From: Fulvivirga ulvae
GTDB taxonomy: Bacteria > Bacteroidota > Bacteroidia > Cytophagales > Cyclobacteriaceae
Assembly (NCBI RefSeq): GCF_021389975.1
Contig: NZ_CP089981.1
Span: 6,845,501-6,909,500, forward strand
Length of the DNA stretch: 64,000 bases
Direction of reading: 5' to 3'
Part shown: positions 26,672 to 36,967 of the stretch, piece after piece
Position numbering within the stretch: position 1 is the stretch's first letter
Layout of the letters: every line of letters begins with the position of its first letter
Notes under the pieces: generated by a model
What the model saw: the letters and a program-made list of their open reading frames with translations, nothing else
Databases searched by the model: none
Told to the model about the DNA's origin: nothing
Translations under genes and position numbers: made by a program

Positions 26672-29600
26672 ATGAAACAAATACTTTTACTATTACTTAG
26701 TTTTTATATCACCCTGACCGTTCACGGACAAGGCGATAAACCGATGTGTCAGACTGACACACGGATGAAAGAACTTTATCATCAGCACCCCGAGTCAAGA
26801 AAAGAAGCTCAGGAGTTTGAGCAACTGATTAGACACCGAAAGCAAAACCAGATAGCCGGTAAGGAAACTGCTTCGACCTATACTATACCTGTAGTTTTCC
26901 ATGTCTTTGGGTCTGACTTTGCTGGAAAAACAGTAGATGATAATACCATAATCACGGCATTGGAAAAAGTCAATGAGGACTTTAATGGCCTTAATGATGA
27001 TTACAATACAGTAAGTGCATTGTTTTCAGGCCTCCGAAGCACACTGGACATCGAGTTTAAACTGGCAAAAACAGACCCTAGCGGTAACCCTACTACCGGT
27101 ATAAACTATTACCCGGAAAGGTCTGGTTTTGGTAATGGAGGTGGCTACGACAGTCAGATCCGGCAATTTGCATGGGATAATTATATGTATATGAATGTGT
27201 ATATAATGCTGGATCTCTATGCTGACGGGGCATACAACAATTCCGGTGTGGCCTGGTACCCAGATAGCTGGATGTCTGACAACAACCTGTCCCGTGTTGT
27301 TTACAATGGCCGTTATCTGTATGGTAATACTGATAAAGAATTTGCCTCTGTACTCACTCATGAATTCGGGCACTGGCTCAACCTTGCACACACTTTTGAC
27401 AACGGCTGTAGTGCCCCCGGAGACAACGTAGATGACACGCCCGCTACTACGGCAAACTCCGGGACTTGTAATGTAACCACTGAGATGTGCTCCGGCGCTG
27501 GTATCCCTAACGGAGAAAACTATATGGACTACTCTTCTTGCTACAAAATGTTTACGCAGGGGCAGGTAGCCAGAATGATTGCAGCCCTTGACCATGCATC
27601 ACGCCAGCCACTCTGGCAAGAGTCTAACCTGGAGGCTACAGGCGTAAACAATGCTTCTCAGCCTATTTTGCTTTATTCTGTTTCCCAGCTTTATGAAGAT
27701 GACAATAACAGCGGTGCCATTGAAGGAAACGCCACAATCAGCGCTAAGAACGGAGCAACATTTGCTACCTCCGGTATGCTTACCCAGGGTACACACTATA
27801 CAGCTACTAACGTACCGGCAGGCCTTGCTCTGCAAATCAATATTGAAAGCAGTACTTCTGCGCAAATGTCCTTCGCCGGCAATGCTTCATCCCATGCCAG
27901 CAGCAATAGCGTATCTGATATTTCCATCACCTTTCTTGATGCAGCCATCTCAGGGGGTGCATCGTCTATACAAAACCCTACGTACAGTGGTTTTGCACTT
28001 TATTTTCAAGACCCTTACACCATAGTACACAACGACATCAATGATATTACTGCCAACAGTTCTGCAACATGGACTTACTTCACCGTCGGGTATGGCGACG
28101 GTGCTTATGGAAGCTGGTATGACGGCGGGAAGCTGAGACTGGAAACCTATACGAAACCTCTGGTGTGTGAAGGTTCCTCAAGAAATATTTCACTACTTAC
28201 CAGCGGTACACCAATAGGCACCAACAGCAATTGGGTCGACGGCGGGGCCTACCCTGATGAACATGATTTACGCTCATCATCTTACACCGCCTGGGATGGA
28301 AAAACCGGGTATGTCGGGTTCAGATTTTCCAGCCCCGAAGGGAAAAGCCTGCATGGCTGGATGAGGGTGAGTGTAAATGCCAGTGGTAACTCATTCACAG
28401 TTTATGAATACGCTTACTATACCAAGCCGGAGGGAACCATCGCAGCAGGCTCTACCACTGTTAATCCGGCTCCTGTTGCCGCGTTTACCGTCTCTGCAAC
28501 CAACATCACCCCAGGGCAAAGCATTACCTTCTCTGATCAGTCCACAGGTACCCCTACAGCCTGGTCCTGGTCGTTTCCCGGAGGAACCCCTGCTACAAGC
28601 ACCGAACAAAACCCGACTGTAACCTACAGTAGCCCAGGTTCCTACAATGTGGAGCTTACGGTTACCAATACAAATGGCAGCAATACAAAAACTGCCGCAA
28701 ATTTCATTATTGTAAATAGTGGTTCAACTACTTATTGTAGTTCGGAGGGAGATGATGCATCATATGAACACATCTCCAATGTGTCCATAGGCAGTTTTTC
28801 AAACCCTACCGGGGCTTCAACCTACAGTGATTATACTGGCCTGACCATAGATCTGGTTAAAGGAAGCAACAGCTTCACACTTACGCCTGGTTTTTCCGGC
28901 AGTGCCTACAACGAGTATTTCAGAGTATGGATCGATTACAATCAGGACGGAGATTTTTCTGACTCAGGTGAGCTTGCTTTTGACGCGGGAAGTGCCTCAT
29001 CTTCCGCAGTTTCGGGCACTATTTTAGTCCCCGGCTCTGCCCTTGATGGTACTACAAGGCTCAGGGTAAGCATGAGGTACCGATCAGCGCCACAGGCATG
29101 TGGCTCGATCGTGTACGGCGAAGTGGAGGACTATACGGTTAATATTGGCAATGCTACTACTATAAACGCTCCCGGGAACCTTACGGCCAGTGCAACTTCA
29201 TCATCTGCTTCACTGAGTTGGACAGATAACTCTAATAATGAAGACGGCTTTGAAGTGGAAAGATCAACGGACGGCACTAGCTTCTCCCAGGTATCTTCAG
29301 TAGCTGCAAACACAACTTCATATAATGACAGTGGCCTTACGCCAAATACCACTTACACTTATAGGGTAAGGGCCAAAAAGGGATCTTCATACTCCGCATA
29401 CTCCAATAGCAGCAGTACCACTACATCAGGAGGTGGAGCAGATTACTGTGAAGTGACTAACGGCAATCCTTCAGGACAATATATTGTCAATGTACAGATA
29501 GGCGATATCGACAACAGCTCTACGCATACTGCGGATGGCTACTCCGATTATACCAGTCAAAGTACTAACATCTCATCTTCTGAGACGCTCACAGTTACCC

Positions 29601-30142
29601 CTCATAATACCTGGTCCGCTACTGCAGCCAAGGCATGGGTGGACTGGAATAAAGACGGTGACTTTGATGATACAAACGAAGAGGTACTTAATGCCGGTGG
29701 TTCTGCCGGCTCATACAGTACTACGGTTACCGTGCCTTCGGGAATCTCTGGTGCCGTAAGGTTAAGGGTACGGGTAGCTTATAGTGCAACGCCCACTCCA
29801 TGCGATGACCTGTACTTCAGCGAGGTAGAAGATTATACACTCCATGTCGGTGCCGGTTCAGGGCCATCTACCTCGAGTAGTGATTTTGAAAGAGAGATTA
29901 GCATGTTCCCTAATCCATCAAAAGAAGGGCGGCTTAATATCAAATTACCTGAATATGACGGAGACCTTGAGGTGGCCGTATTGAGCCTTCAGGGTGCCAT
30001 CATTTACCATGAGATCATTCCTCAGCAAACAACGGATGCCGGTGCAATATCGATCCGGATCAATCAAAAATTAAGAGGAACCTTTCTGGTAAGGGTAAAA
30101 AGCAACAGTTCTTCTGCAGTAAGAAAAATTCAGTTCGAATAA
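26672..30142 (+). CDS. Secreted M43 (pappalysin-like) metallopeptidase with PKD, GEVED, FN3 and T9SS sorting domains
   Basis: 1156 residues. Signal peptide 1-20 (MKQILLLLLSFYITLTVHGQ). The M43 catalytic domain carries the zinc motif HEFGHWLNLAH (230-240) and the Met-turn NYMDYSS (Met285). A middle region of unknown fold (about 330-595) follows, then a PKD domain (about 598-680), a GEVED domain (about 687-826, ending GEVEDYTV), an FN3 domain (about 833-917), a second GEVED (about 925-1061) and a C-terminal type A T9SS sorting domain from MFPNPS (about 1077) to RKIQFE. Export by the type IX system to the surface or medium is expected. Likely role is degradation of extracellular protein for nutrition. 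Confidence 0.93.
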   Translation: MKQILLLLLSFYITLTVHGQGDKPMCQTDTRMKELYHQHPESRKEAQEFEQLIRHRKQNQIAGKETASTYTIPVVFHVFGSDFAGKTVDDNTIITALEKVNEDFNGLNDDYNTVSALFSGLRSTLDIEFKLAKTDPSGNPTTGINYYPERSGFGNGGGYDSQIRQFAWDNYMYMNVYIMLDLYADGAYNNSGVAWYPDSWMSDNNLSRVVYNGRYLYGNTDKEFASVLTHEFGHWLNLAHTFDNGCSAPGDNVDDTPATTANSGTCNVTTEMCSGAGIPNGENYMDYSSCYKMFTQGQVARMIAALDHASRQPLWQESNLEATGVNNASQPILLYSVSQLYEDDNNSGAIEGNATISAKNGATFATSGMLTQGTHYTATNVPAGLALQINIESSTSAQMSFAGNASSHASSNSVSDISITFLDAAISGGASSIQNPTYSGFALYFQDPYTIVHNDINDITANSSATWTYFTVGYGDGAYGSWYDGGKLRLETYTKPLVCEGSSRNISLLTSGTPIGTNSNWVDGGAYPDEHDLRSSSYTAWDGKTGYVGFRFSSPEGKSLHGWMRVSVNASGNSFTVYEYAYYTKPEGTIAAGSTTVNPAPVAAFTVSATNITPGQSITFSDQSTGTPTAWSWSFPGGTPATSTEQNPTVTYSSPGSYNVELTVTNTNGSNTKTAANFIIVNSGSTTYCSSEGDDASYEHISNVSIGSFSNPTGASTYSDYTGLTIDLVKGSNSFTLTPGFSGSAYNEYFRVWIDYNQDGDFSDSGELAFDAGSASSSAVSGTILVPGSALDGTTRLRVSMRYRSAPQACGSIVYGEVEDYTVNIGNATTINAPGNLTASATSSSASLSWTDNSNNEDGFEVERSTDGTSFSQVSSVAANTTSYNDSGLTPNTTYTYRVRAKKGSSYSAYSNSSSTTTSGGGADYCEVTNGNPSGQYIVNVQIGDIDNSSTHTADGYSDYTSQSTNISSSETLTVTPHNTWSATAAKAWVDWNKDGDFDDTNEEVLNAGGSAGSYSTTVTVPSGISGAVRLRVRVAYSATPTPCDDLYFSEVEDYTLHVGAGSGPSTSSSDFEREISMFPNPSKEGRLNIKLPEYDGDLEVAVLSLQGAIIYHEIIPQQTTDAGAISIRINQKLRGTFLVRVKSNSSSAVRKIQFE

Positions 30143-30158
30143 ACCAAATATGAGAAAT

Positions 30159-30200
30159 CCGGAGCCGCACAAGTAATTGCCAGCCTCCGGTTTATTTTAT
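30159..30200 (+). terminator. Probable terminator of the M43 peptidase gene
   Basis: CCGGAG (30159-30164) and CTCCGG (30185-30190) can pair across a 20-nt loop and are followed by TTTATTTTATTT. The loop is long, so this is moderate evidence. Confidence 0.5.
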
Positions 30201-30234
30201 TTGATCATCTATAAACCAAAAACAATCTGTAAAA

Positions 30235-33200
30235 ATGTTACCCCATAAATCTAAATTCCTGCTATTTGCGCTGCTCTTGCTGGCACAAACTTATTCAAAA
30301 GGTCAGATGCAACCACCTCGGACGCTACAGGACCATAATGACGATTACTGTTCCCGAATGCATACTGCAAATAGCCACAAAAAAAATAATCATAAAAAGG
30401 TGCCTGGTCCTGCATATGATCGCAGTGTTCTCTCCCCATATGAAATCGTACAGGCGGCCTGCCCTACCGATGCTGCAGGCTGGGCTGCACTTAGTACATC
30501 TGAATTGGTAGATCAACTCAAAGCCAGTGATTACGCATGCTTTGGAAGCTTTTTCAATGTTGAGTCTACATACGCTCCCGGCATATTCTCTAACGCCAAT
30601 ATGCAGGCGGTTGCATCAGCTATGTACAACCTTTCTGTAAGCTATGACGGCACCAGGGCCAGCGGGCTTTACGGTTTGGTTTATTACCTACATGCAGCGA
30701 GCTATCAGGATTTTTACAATGACGCCGTGAGTATGAATGCAACTACAACCGACAGTTATATTATGGCCTGCGAAGCACTTACGGACAACCCGAATCTTTT
30801 TTTACTAACTGAAGATGCGCTGGATATCCTTGATGAATACCTCATTTTGCTTGACTTCCCTGGCCTAAGGCACAAGGCCAGTGTATTGAATGTAGTCAAA
30901 CGTGTAATGACCGACCTGGTGATCAATAAAGTCTGGCAATCACTCCCCGATGAATTGCTTCGCACATACTCCAGAGCCTGCAATCGCGTGTTCTTCCTGA
31001 TGTTCCGCGGTATGCAGGATGATGCTTACATTAATGCCGTGGACGGAGATGCCGAATATTTCGACCTTATTTATACCATCAGTTCAAGTACCGAGCTTCA
31101 AAATAATGATGAATTTAACTATATAACTGAAAATGCCGCGGCAGAAATAGCACGGGCCGCCGAATCGCCATTGTTGATCGACGATGTTGAAGGGCACCTG
31201 GTTAGTATCATCAATAACTCTCCCCGCCTAAGCCCCGGCTGGCTCAAAGCTATTGAGGCACTAAACGAATATGGCAATTGTGCCGCATATAGCCTGTGTG
31301 AAAACATTGAGGACCTGAAAGTCGAACTGAATGAGATGCTATTCCCTAATTCGTATACTTTTGATGATGGCGACATAAGGATCCGGACTCCGCTGGATGA
31401 AAATGAAATCCAGGGCCTTTATCATGCAGCCAAGCAATCCCAAAGTCAATTTTTCAGAATGTTGCAAACCGATGAACCGGTGGCCGGCGATGTCAATGAA
31501 GTTTTGAACATTGTAGTTTTCGGTTCTAAACAGCAGTATGAAGACTATGCAACATACCTCTTCAATATAGCCACCAATAACGGAGGTATGTACATAGAGC
31601 GAGGTGCAACTTTCTACACCTGGGACCGCACCGTAGGTGTGGAAAGTTCCCTGTCACTGGAAGCATTGTTCAGGCATGAATACACCCACTACCTGCAGGG
31701 AAGGTATTTGATCCCGGGCTATTGGGGTGAAGGTGAAATCTATAATGATAGCCGCTTGGTGTGGTTTGAAGAAGGTATGGCCGAGTTTTTTGCCGGCTCT
31801 ACAGAAACGGAAGGTATCAAATTGCTGGCATCCAATGCAAACAATATTGCCAATAGCCAGGGAGAGTGGCCGTCACTCAATACAGTGCTAAACTCAAGTT
31901 ACTCCAGTGGCAACTTCTATCACTATCACTATGGTAATATGGTGTGGTACAACTTCTATATAAATGATTTCAGTAAGATCAAAACCTTATTTGAACTGAC
32001 CAGGAGTAATGATGTTGCAGGCTTTGATAATATGGTAAATCAAATGAGAAGCAATGATGAAGCTGGTTTCACCTCGTTTCTCACCGACGTAGCCAATGGT
32101 ACGGTAGAGGGCTGGGAGCCTGAAACCAGTTGGCTGAATGATGATTACCTGGCCATTGGTTCTGTGGCAGATATTGAAAGCGAATTTATTGGTATAACCA
32201 ATCTTACTTCGGCCGCTGCCTCCCTGGATGCCACCGCCATGAACAGACGTTTCCGCATTGATGCCACTATTACCGGATCAGGCTCCGTAAGCAACAATGC
32301 CGATGCAGCCCGCTCGGTTGAAGATGCTCTTGATGGTATCCTGCTCAATTTGAGAGAGAACCCTTTACTGAATAATTTCAGCTATTCCATTGGCTACTTT
32401 AAAAACCTCACCTACAACTCAGGGACACCAACCGCTGATATTGTGATTCTGGGGCCACTTAAAGACGCTAATATACCTGATACTCCACAGCCTGAGTTTT
32501 CAGCAATGAATACAGAAGCCATTGCCGGAGGCGAGGTCAGGTTCAATAATTTATCCAACGGTTATATTAAATCTCTTGTGTGGTCATTTCCCGGTGGGTC
32601 TCCGTCAAGTATTGAAAATGAGACCAACCCAGTAATCACTTATAATAATCCGGGCACCTATGATGTTACCTTAAATGTTACAGGCAATGACGGGGCATAC
32701 AGTAAATCAAAGGCTTCCTACATTACAATTTATGAAAAGAGCGACCTTACTTATTGCAGTGCATCAGGCAGCAGGGATGACAACTACATCAACCGGCTAA
32801 AATTCGGCTCTCTAGACAACCCCTCTGGATACCAAAATTATAGTGATTTCACTAATCAAATTACACGCCTTACTCCGGGAACTTCCGAAACCTTGACTAT
32901 AGGCACAAAAAACAGCTATTGGAGCGGCAATGCCGTTGGCGCCTGGATTGACTGGAATGCAGACGGGGACTTTGACGACACCGGTGAAGAGGTATTCAAC
33001 CTTTATGGGGCAGGACCTTACGAAACCGCTGTAAATGTACCTTCAGATGCTGTTTTAGGAGTAACAACACTGAGAATAAGGGTGGGCTACGGCTCAGCCG
33101 ATAAAATAGTGGCTTGCGGCGATGATACCTACATCGGTGAGGTAGAGGATTATTCAATTGTAATCAGCGAAGAGTCCTCATCGGCTCCGGCAGCTGCCTT

Positions 33201-34860
33201 TTCTGCATCAAAAACAACCATTGCTGCAGGAGAAAGCATTAGTTTTACGGACCAATCATCCAACACTCCGACAACCTGGGCATGGACCTTCCCGGGGGGC
33301 ACGCCTGCAAGCAGCAACGCACAAAATCCCGTGGTTAACTACACCACTCCCGGTATATATGATGTAACGCTGACTGCAAGCAATGCAAATGGCAGCGATA
33401 CGAAGACTGTCACTGGATATATTACCGTAGAAGCAGCATCCGGCTACTGTGCATCTTCATCAGAGAGGGCTGCCTATGAGTACATCGCCAATGTGGAAAT
33501 AGAAGAATTCTCCAATCCTTCCGACTCATCCAAATACAGTGATTTCACCCACCTGACCACGACATTACGCCTGGGAAATAACAACATAACCCTTACCCCG
33601 GGCTTTTTGGATGTATCCTTCGATGAATACTTCCGGGTATGGGTCGACTTTAATCAGGATGGAGACTTTGATGACAATGGTGAACTGGCCTTTGATGCTG
33701 GCAGTGCTTCCTCATCAGCCGTAACCGGTACAATCACGGTACCTGAAACTGCTCTGACGGGCACAACACGCATGCGAGTGAGTATGCAATTTGCCACTGC
33801 TCCTGAAGCCTGCGGTCTTATAGGAGATGGTGAGGTTGAGGATTATAGCGTAGAGATTCTCGAAAACCCTATTCCTGAAGCTCCGTCTGCACTCACTGCC
33901 GAGCTTACCTCTTTTACTGCAATTACTCTCAGCTGGGAAGATAATTCTGACAACGAGGACGGTTTTGAGATAGAAAGAATGGCAGCAGGAGGAGCTTTCG
34001 AGCCAATCGGAACTGTAACTTCTGATATTACAAACTATGCAGATGCCGGCCTAGATAGCAACACTACCTATACTTACCGGGTAAGAGCTAAGAACGGTGA
34101 TGCTTTTTCAGGGTACTCCAACACCAGCAGTGCTACCACTCCTGATCTGATTCATTGTGCTGCAGATAACAATACCTCTGCCAGCGAACAGCATATCAGT
34201 AAAGTGGCCATAGGTACAATCAATAACAACTCAAGCCACAATGCTACCGGATACTCAGACTTCACTGACCAAAGCACAAATATAGCATCCGTGGCAGAGC
34301 TGGCTGTAACGCCGAACCAGACAACAGCAGAAACAAAGGCCAAAGCGTGGGTAGACTGGAACCGGGATGGTGACTTTGATGACCTTGGTGAAGAAGTACT
34401 TAGTGCCGGAGGAGCGGGTGATGTATACAATTCAGTAATCACCGTACCTGCAGGTACCGAAGCTGGTGAGGTGGTCCTAAGAATAAGAGTTGCCAGGGGA
34501 GCAACACCAACAGCATGCGGCAGCATTGCGCTAAGCGAAGTGGAAGATTATACGTTAAATGTTGAAGACGTGGTGTCGTCAACGAAGTTTGGGGAAACGG
34601 TCTCTCAGGAAAATGTGAATTTATATCCAAATCCTTCAAGACAGTCTCAATTCTATCTTTCTTATCCCGAGAGGGCCGGTGATTTGGAGGTAACGGTTAC
34701 CAGTATGCAGGGTACGGTAATACATAGGCAGCAGATACTGTCTCAAAATCCTAACCACGAGGCATTTGCAATAAAAATAAACCAACCTGTAAGCGGAATA
34801 TACCTGGTGCATATCAAGGGTAAGGCTGAAACAATAGTTAAGAAAATACACTTCGAATAA
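30235..34860 (+). CDS. Secreted M9 collagenase-like metallopeptidase with PKD, GEVED, FN3 and T9SS sorting domains
   Basis: 1541 residues. Signal peptide MLPHKSKFLLFALLLLAQTYSKGQ. An M9 N-terminal activator domain is followed by the gluzincin motif HEYTHYLQGR (His481-Glu482-His485) and the third ligand region WFEEGMAEF (Glu512/513), as in Vibrio/Clostridium collagenases. Downstream modules: PKD (about 750-838), GEVED (about 839-978), PKD (about 985-1066), GEVED (about 1071-1208), FN3 (about 1216-1303), GEVED (about 1306-1444) and a T9SS type A sorting domain (LYPNPS about 1462 to KKIHFE). Predicted to cut collagen or gelatin-like proteins outside the cell. Its modules closely resemble those of the M43 gene 92 nt upstream, indicating module duplication. 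Confidence 0.93.
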   Translation: MLPHKSKFLLFALLLLAQTYSKGQMQPPRTLQDHNDDYCSRMHTANSHKKNNHKKVPGPAYDRSVLSPYEIVQAACPTDAAGWAALSTSELVDQLKASDYACFGSFFNVESTYAPGIFSNANMQAVASAMYNLSVSYDGTRASGLYGLVYYLHAASYQDFYNDAVSMNATTTDSYIMACEALTDNPNLFLLTEDALDILDEYLILLDFPGLRHKASVLNVVKRVMTDLVINKVWQSLPDELLRTYSRACNRVFFLMFRGMQDDAYINAVDGDAEYFDLIYTISSSTELQNNDEFNYITENAAAEIARAAESPLLIDDVEGHLVSIINNSPRLSPGWLKAIEALNEYGNCAAYSLCENIEDLKVELNEMLFPNSYTFDDGDIRIRTPLDENEIQGLYHAAKQSQSQFFRMLQTDEPVAGDVNEVLNIVVFGSKQQYEDYATYLFNIATNNGGMYIERGATFYTWDRTVGVESSLSLEALFRHEYTHYLQGRYLIPGYWGEGEIYNDSRLVWFEEGMAEFFAGSTETEGIKLLASNANNIANSQGEWPSLNTVLNSSYSSGNFYHYHYGNMVWYNFYINDFSKIKTLFELTRSNDVAGFDNMVNQMRSNDEAGFTSFLTDVANGTVEGWEPETSWLNDDYLAIGSVADIESEFIGITNLTSAAASLDATAMNRRFRIDATITGSGSVSNNADAARSVEDALDGILLNLRENPLLNNFSYSIGYFKNLTYNSGTPTADIVILGPLKDANIPDTPQPEFSAMNTEAIAGGEVRFNNLSNGYIKSLVWSFPGGSPSSIENETNPVITYNNPGTYDVTLNVTGNDGAYSKSKASYITIYEKSDLTYCSASGSRDDNYINRLKFGSLDNPSGYQNYSDFTNQITRLTPGTSETLTIGTKNSYWSGNAVGAWIDWNADGDFDDTGEEVFNLYGAGPYETAVNVPSDAVLGVTTLRIRVGYGSADKIVACGDDTYIGEVEDYSIVISEESSSAPAAAFSASKTTIAAGESISFTDQSSNTPTTWAWTFPGGTPASSNAQNPVVNYTTPGIYDVTLTASNANGSDTKTVTGYITVEAASGYCASSSERAAYEYIANVEIEEFSNPSDSSKYSDFTHLTTTLRLGNNNITLTPGFLDVSFDEYFRVWVDFNQDGDFDDNGELAFDAGSASSSAVTGTITVPETALTGTTRMRVSMQFATAPEACGLIGDGEVEDYSVEILENPIPEAPSALTAELTSFTAITLSWEDNSDNEDGFEIERMAAGGAFEPIGTVTSDITNYADAGLDSNTTYTYRVRAKNGDAFSGYSNTSSATTPDLIHCAADNNTSASEQHISKVAIGTINNNSSHNATGYSDFTDQSTNIASVAELAVTPNQTTAETKAKAWVDWNRDGDFDDLGEEVLSAGGAGDVYNSVITVPAGTEAGEVVLRIRVARGATPTACGSIALSEVEDYTLNVEDVVSSTKFGETVSQENVNLYPNPSRQSQFYLSYPERAGDLEVTVTSMQGTVIHRQQILSQNPNHEAFAIKINQPVSGIYLVHIKGKAETIVKKIHFE

Positions 34861-34885
34861 CCTAATCAACCTGCCTAAACCTAAG

Positions 34886-34916
34886 GCCGCAGGAACAGTG
34901 TTTCTGCGGCTTTTTG
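34886..34916 (+). terminator. Terminator of the M9 peptidase gene
   Basis: GCCGCAG (34886-34892) and CTGCGGC (34904-34910) form a perfect 7-bp stem, extended inward by AAC/GTT across one mismatch, followed by TTTTT. It begins 26 nt after the stop codon. Confidence 0.88.
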
Positions 34917-35044
34917 ATTTTGATGGATTGTATATGCTCCGGCCAATCCCTTGAATGTCCGAGCTGGGTCCCTCGCAAAACGAAGCGTTGTACAAGGAAG
35001 TAACATATGCAATGGCAATGCCCATAAAAAGTATTCCCATCACT

Positions 35045-35503
35045 TTACAACTTCCAAAAGAATCTTTTCTTATCCTGCGAAGCGGCCCCAAGCCTTTCAT
35101 AAAACCTGATGGCAGGCTCATTAAAAACCGGGGTCTGCCATTGCATCAAACCACACTCATGAGATTTGGCCAATGCAGCTACTTTCTGCATCATCACCTG
35201 ACCAAGTCCTTTGCCCCTGGCTATACTTTTCAAATACAAACAATCGAGATAGAGGTAGTAAGCCGCATCCCATGTAGAGAATTGCTTCATCAATGTGGCG
35301 AAACCGACAACCTGATCCTGATCTTCAACCACAAGGCAATACACATCCTTATGATGAAAAATATGATCCGCCAGCACCTGCCAATCCACATGAGCCGGGA
35401 TTTCGGCTCTTTCAAAAGCTGCATGCTCATAGCTAAGCCCGATGATCTCATCCATGTCACCGGGCTTTGCCTCTCTGATTGTATACTCTCCTAGCATGCA
35501 CAT
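35045..35503 (-). CDS. GNAT-family N-acetyltransferase
   Basis: About 152 residues if it starts at the ATG at 35501-35503 (MCMLGEYTIREAKPGDMDEI); 35497 is an equally good start. The frame continues upstream inside the rhodanese gene, but that part is not GNAT-like. Acetyl-CoA binding motif LYLKSIARGKGLGQVMMQKVAALAKSHEC and the C-terminal NEPAIRFYERLGA are clear. It overlaps the end of the rhodanese gene by 7-13 nt, so it is the second gene of that two-gene operon. Substrate unknown. Confidence 0.85.
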   Translation of the reverse strand: MCMLGEYTIREAKPGDMDEIIGLSYEHAAFERAEIPAHVDWQVLADHIFHHKDVYCLVVEDQDQVVGFATLMKQFSTWDAAYYLYLDCLYLKSIARGKGLGQVMMQKVAALAKSHECGLMQWQTPVFNEPAIRFYERLGAASQDKKRFFWKL

Positions 35504-35883
35504 TGTATTTCCGACCCGGCAGTTGCACCGGTTCCCCCGGTGGCATAGCCGTCGAACTTCCACCACTCAATTCCACCGATCAGCTCTTTGACCTTAAACC
35601 CCATACGAGCCATATTCAATGCGCCTTTGGTGGATGCATTGCAACCTATGCCGTCACAATAGCAGACATAGGTTTTGGACTTATCGAGGTGTTTTGTAGT
35701 CCCCTCAGACATTTCACGGTGTGGAATATTGATAGCTCCGGGAATATGCTCCTTTTCATAACCAAAGCTTTGCCGGGCATCGATCACTACCACATCTTCC
35801 ATATTTTCAAGTGCATCAAATAAGTCAGACGGATCCATTTCATAAGCCAGCTTGCTTTCGTAAAATTCAATTTGCTTGTTCAT
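35491..35883 (-). CDS. Rhodanese-like domain protein
   Basis: 130 residues covering one rhodanese domain: VVVIDARQSFGYEKEHIPGAINIPHREM, then the active-site loop YCDGIGCNASTKGA and the C-terminal GFKVKELIGGIEWW. The loop keeps the catalytic Cys (YCDG) but has Cys-Asn where many family members have an Arg. Single-domain rhodaneses carry sulfane sulfur on the Cys. The protein is cytoplasmic (no signal) and ends with further Cys residues (EIQCAC). First gene of a pair with the GNAT gene, divergent from the LysR regulator, which probably controls it. Confidence 0.87.
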   Translation of the reverse strand: MNKQIEFYESKLAYEMDPSDLFDALENMEDVVVIDARQSFGYEKEHIPGAINIPHREMSEGTTKHLDKSKTYVCYCDGIGCNASTKGALNMARMGFKVKELIGGIEWWKFDGYATGGTGATAGSEIQCAC

Positions 35884-36062
35884 AACCTTAATATTTTTTG
35901 TTTTCCCAAAAGTATGTGGATCTCCCGATGAAGTGCATATATTATAATTGAGCGTTTTTGATGATGTAGCTGAAAATTTTTCAGTTTAAAGTGAAGCGCA
36001 TTTGTGATAACTTTAGGTTCTGATATAGATCATGACCACATTTAAGTCAGAACCACTAAACT

Positions 36063-36950
36063 ATGGAACTCAAACACTTCCGGCTCATCAAAACCATAGC
36101 GGAGGAAGGCAACATTGCCAACTCGTCTGAGAAGCTGTTTCTAACCCAATCGGCCCTGAGCCACCAGCTCCGGGAGCTTGAAGAGCAGTTGGGTTTCAAA
36201 GTATTTCACCGGTCACGCAATAAATGGGAGCTTACTGATGAGGGTGCCGAGCTGCACAAGCTGGCCAACACCATTCATGCAGCCATAGAGCAGGGCTTTC
36301 ATAGTATCAAAAACATTAATGAGGGCACCAAAGGACTGGTCAGGATCAGTACAGAATGCTACTCGTTCTATCAGGGCTTACCGACATTCATCCAAAAAAT
36401 GGCCGCTCTGTATCCAAAAATAGATGTCGAGCTTATACTCGATGCCACACACCATCCCGTCTCAAAAATACTTTCCAACGATCTGGATATTGCTATAGCA
36501 ACCTCACGGCCTGCCTCTCCTGATCTCTCCTGTAAGGTATTGTTTGAGGATGAGATCTTTGCCATCATGCACCGGGAGCACCCTTTGGCTACCCAACCTT
36601 ACCTGGAAGCCGGTGACTTCACCAAAGCCCACCTGATCATCCACTCTTTCCCCCTGGAGACAGTATCAGTTTACCAGACATTCCTAAAGCCAAACCACAT
36701 TATCCCTGTCCGCATTTCTGCCATACCCCTCACCGAAGTAGCCCTCGAAATGGTAAGCGCCAACATGGGGATCACCTGCATGCCCCACTGGGCATTAAAG
36801 ATGTTCAGAATCCCTGAAGAGCTGGTATTTAAAAGCATCGGCAAAAATGGCCTGAAAAGGACACATTATCTGATCTCAAGGGCTGAGGATCAGTCCAAAA
36901 AGTATATTTCTGAGTTTATTTCGAGCTTTGAGGAGGATTTTGTGGGGTAA
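36063..36950 (+). CDS. LysR-family transcriptional regulator
   Basis: 295 residues. The winged helix-turn-helix is at residues 1-62 (LKHFRLIKTIAEEGNIANSSEKLFLTQSALSHQLRELEEQLGFKVFHRSRNKWELTDEGAEL), followed by a periplasmic-binding-like effector domain. The effector part resembles the MetR branch (STECYSFYQGLPTFIQKM), which would fit sulfur metabolism together with the neighbouring rhodanese. It is divergent from the rhodanese-GNAT pair across 179 nt, the classic LysR arrangement for regulating a neighbour and itself. TAACTTTA at 36008-36015 is a possible -7 box without a clear -33. Confidence 0.9.
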   Translation: MELKHFRLIKTIAEEGNIANSSEKLFLTQSALSHQLRELEEQLGFKVFHRSRNKWELTDEGAELHKLANTIHAAIEQGFHSIKNINEGTKGLVRISTECYSFYQGLPTFIQKMAALYPKIDVELILDATHHPVSKILSNDLDIAIATSRPASPDLSCKVLFEDEIFAIMHREHPLATQPYLEAGDFTKAHLIIHSFPLETVSVYQTFLKPNHIIPVRISAIPLTEVALEMVSANMGITCMPHWALKMFRIPEELVFKSIGKNGLKRTHYLISRAEDQSKKYISEFISSFEEDFVG

Positions 36951-36967
36951 CTTTAAGATCTGCAACA

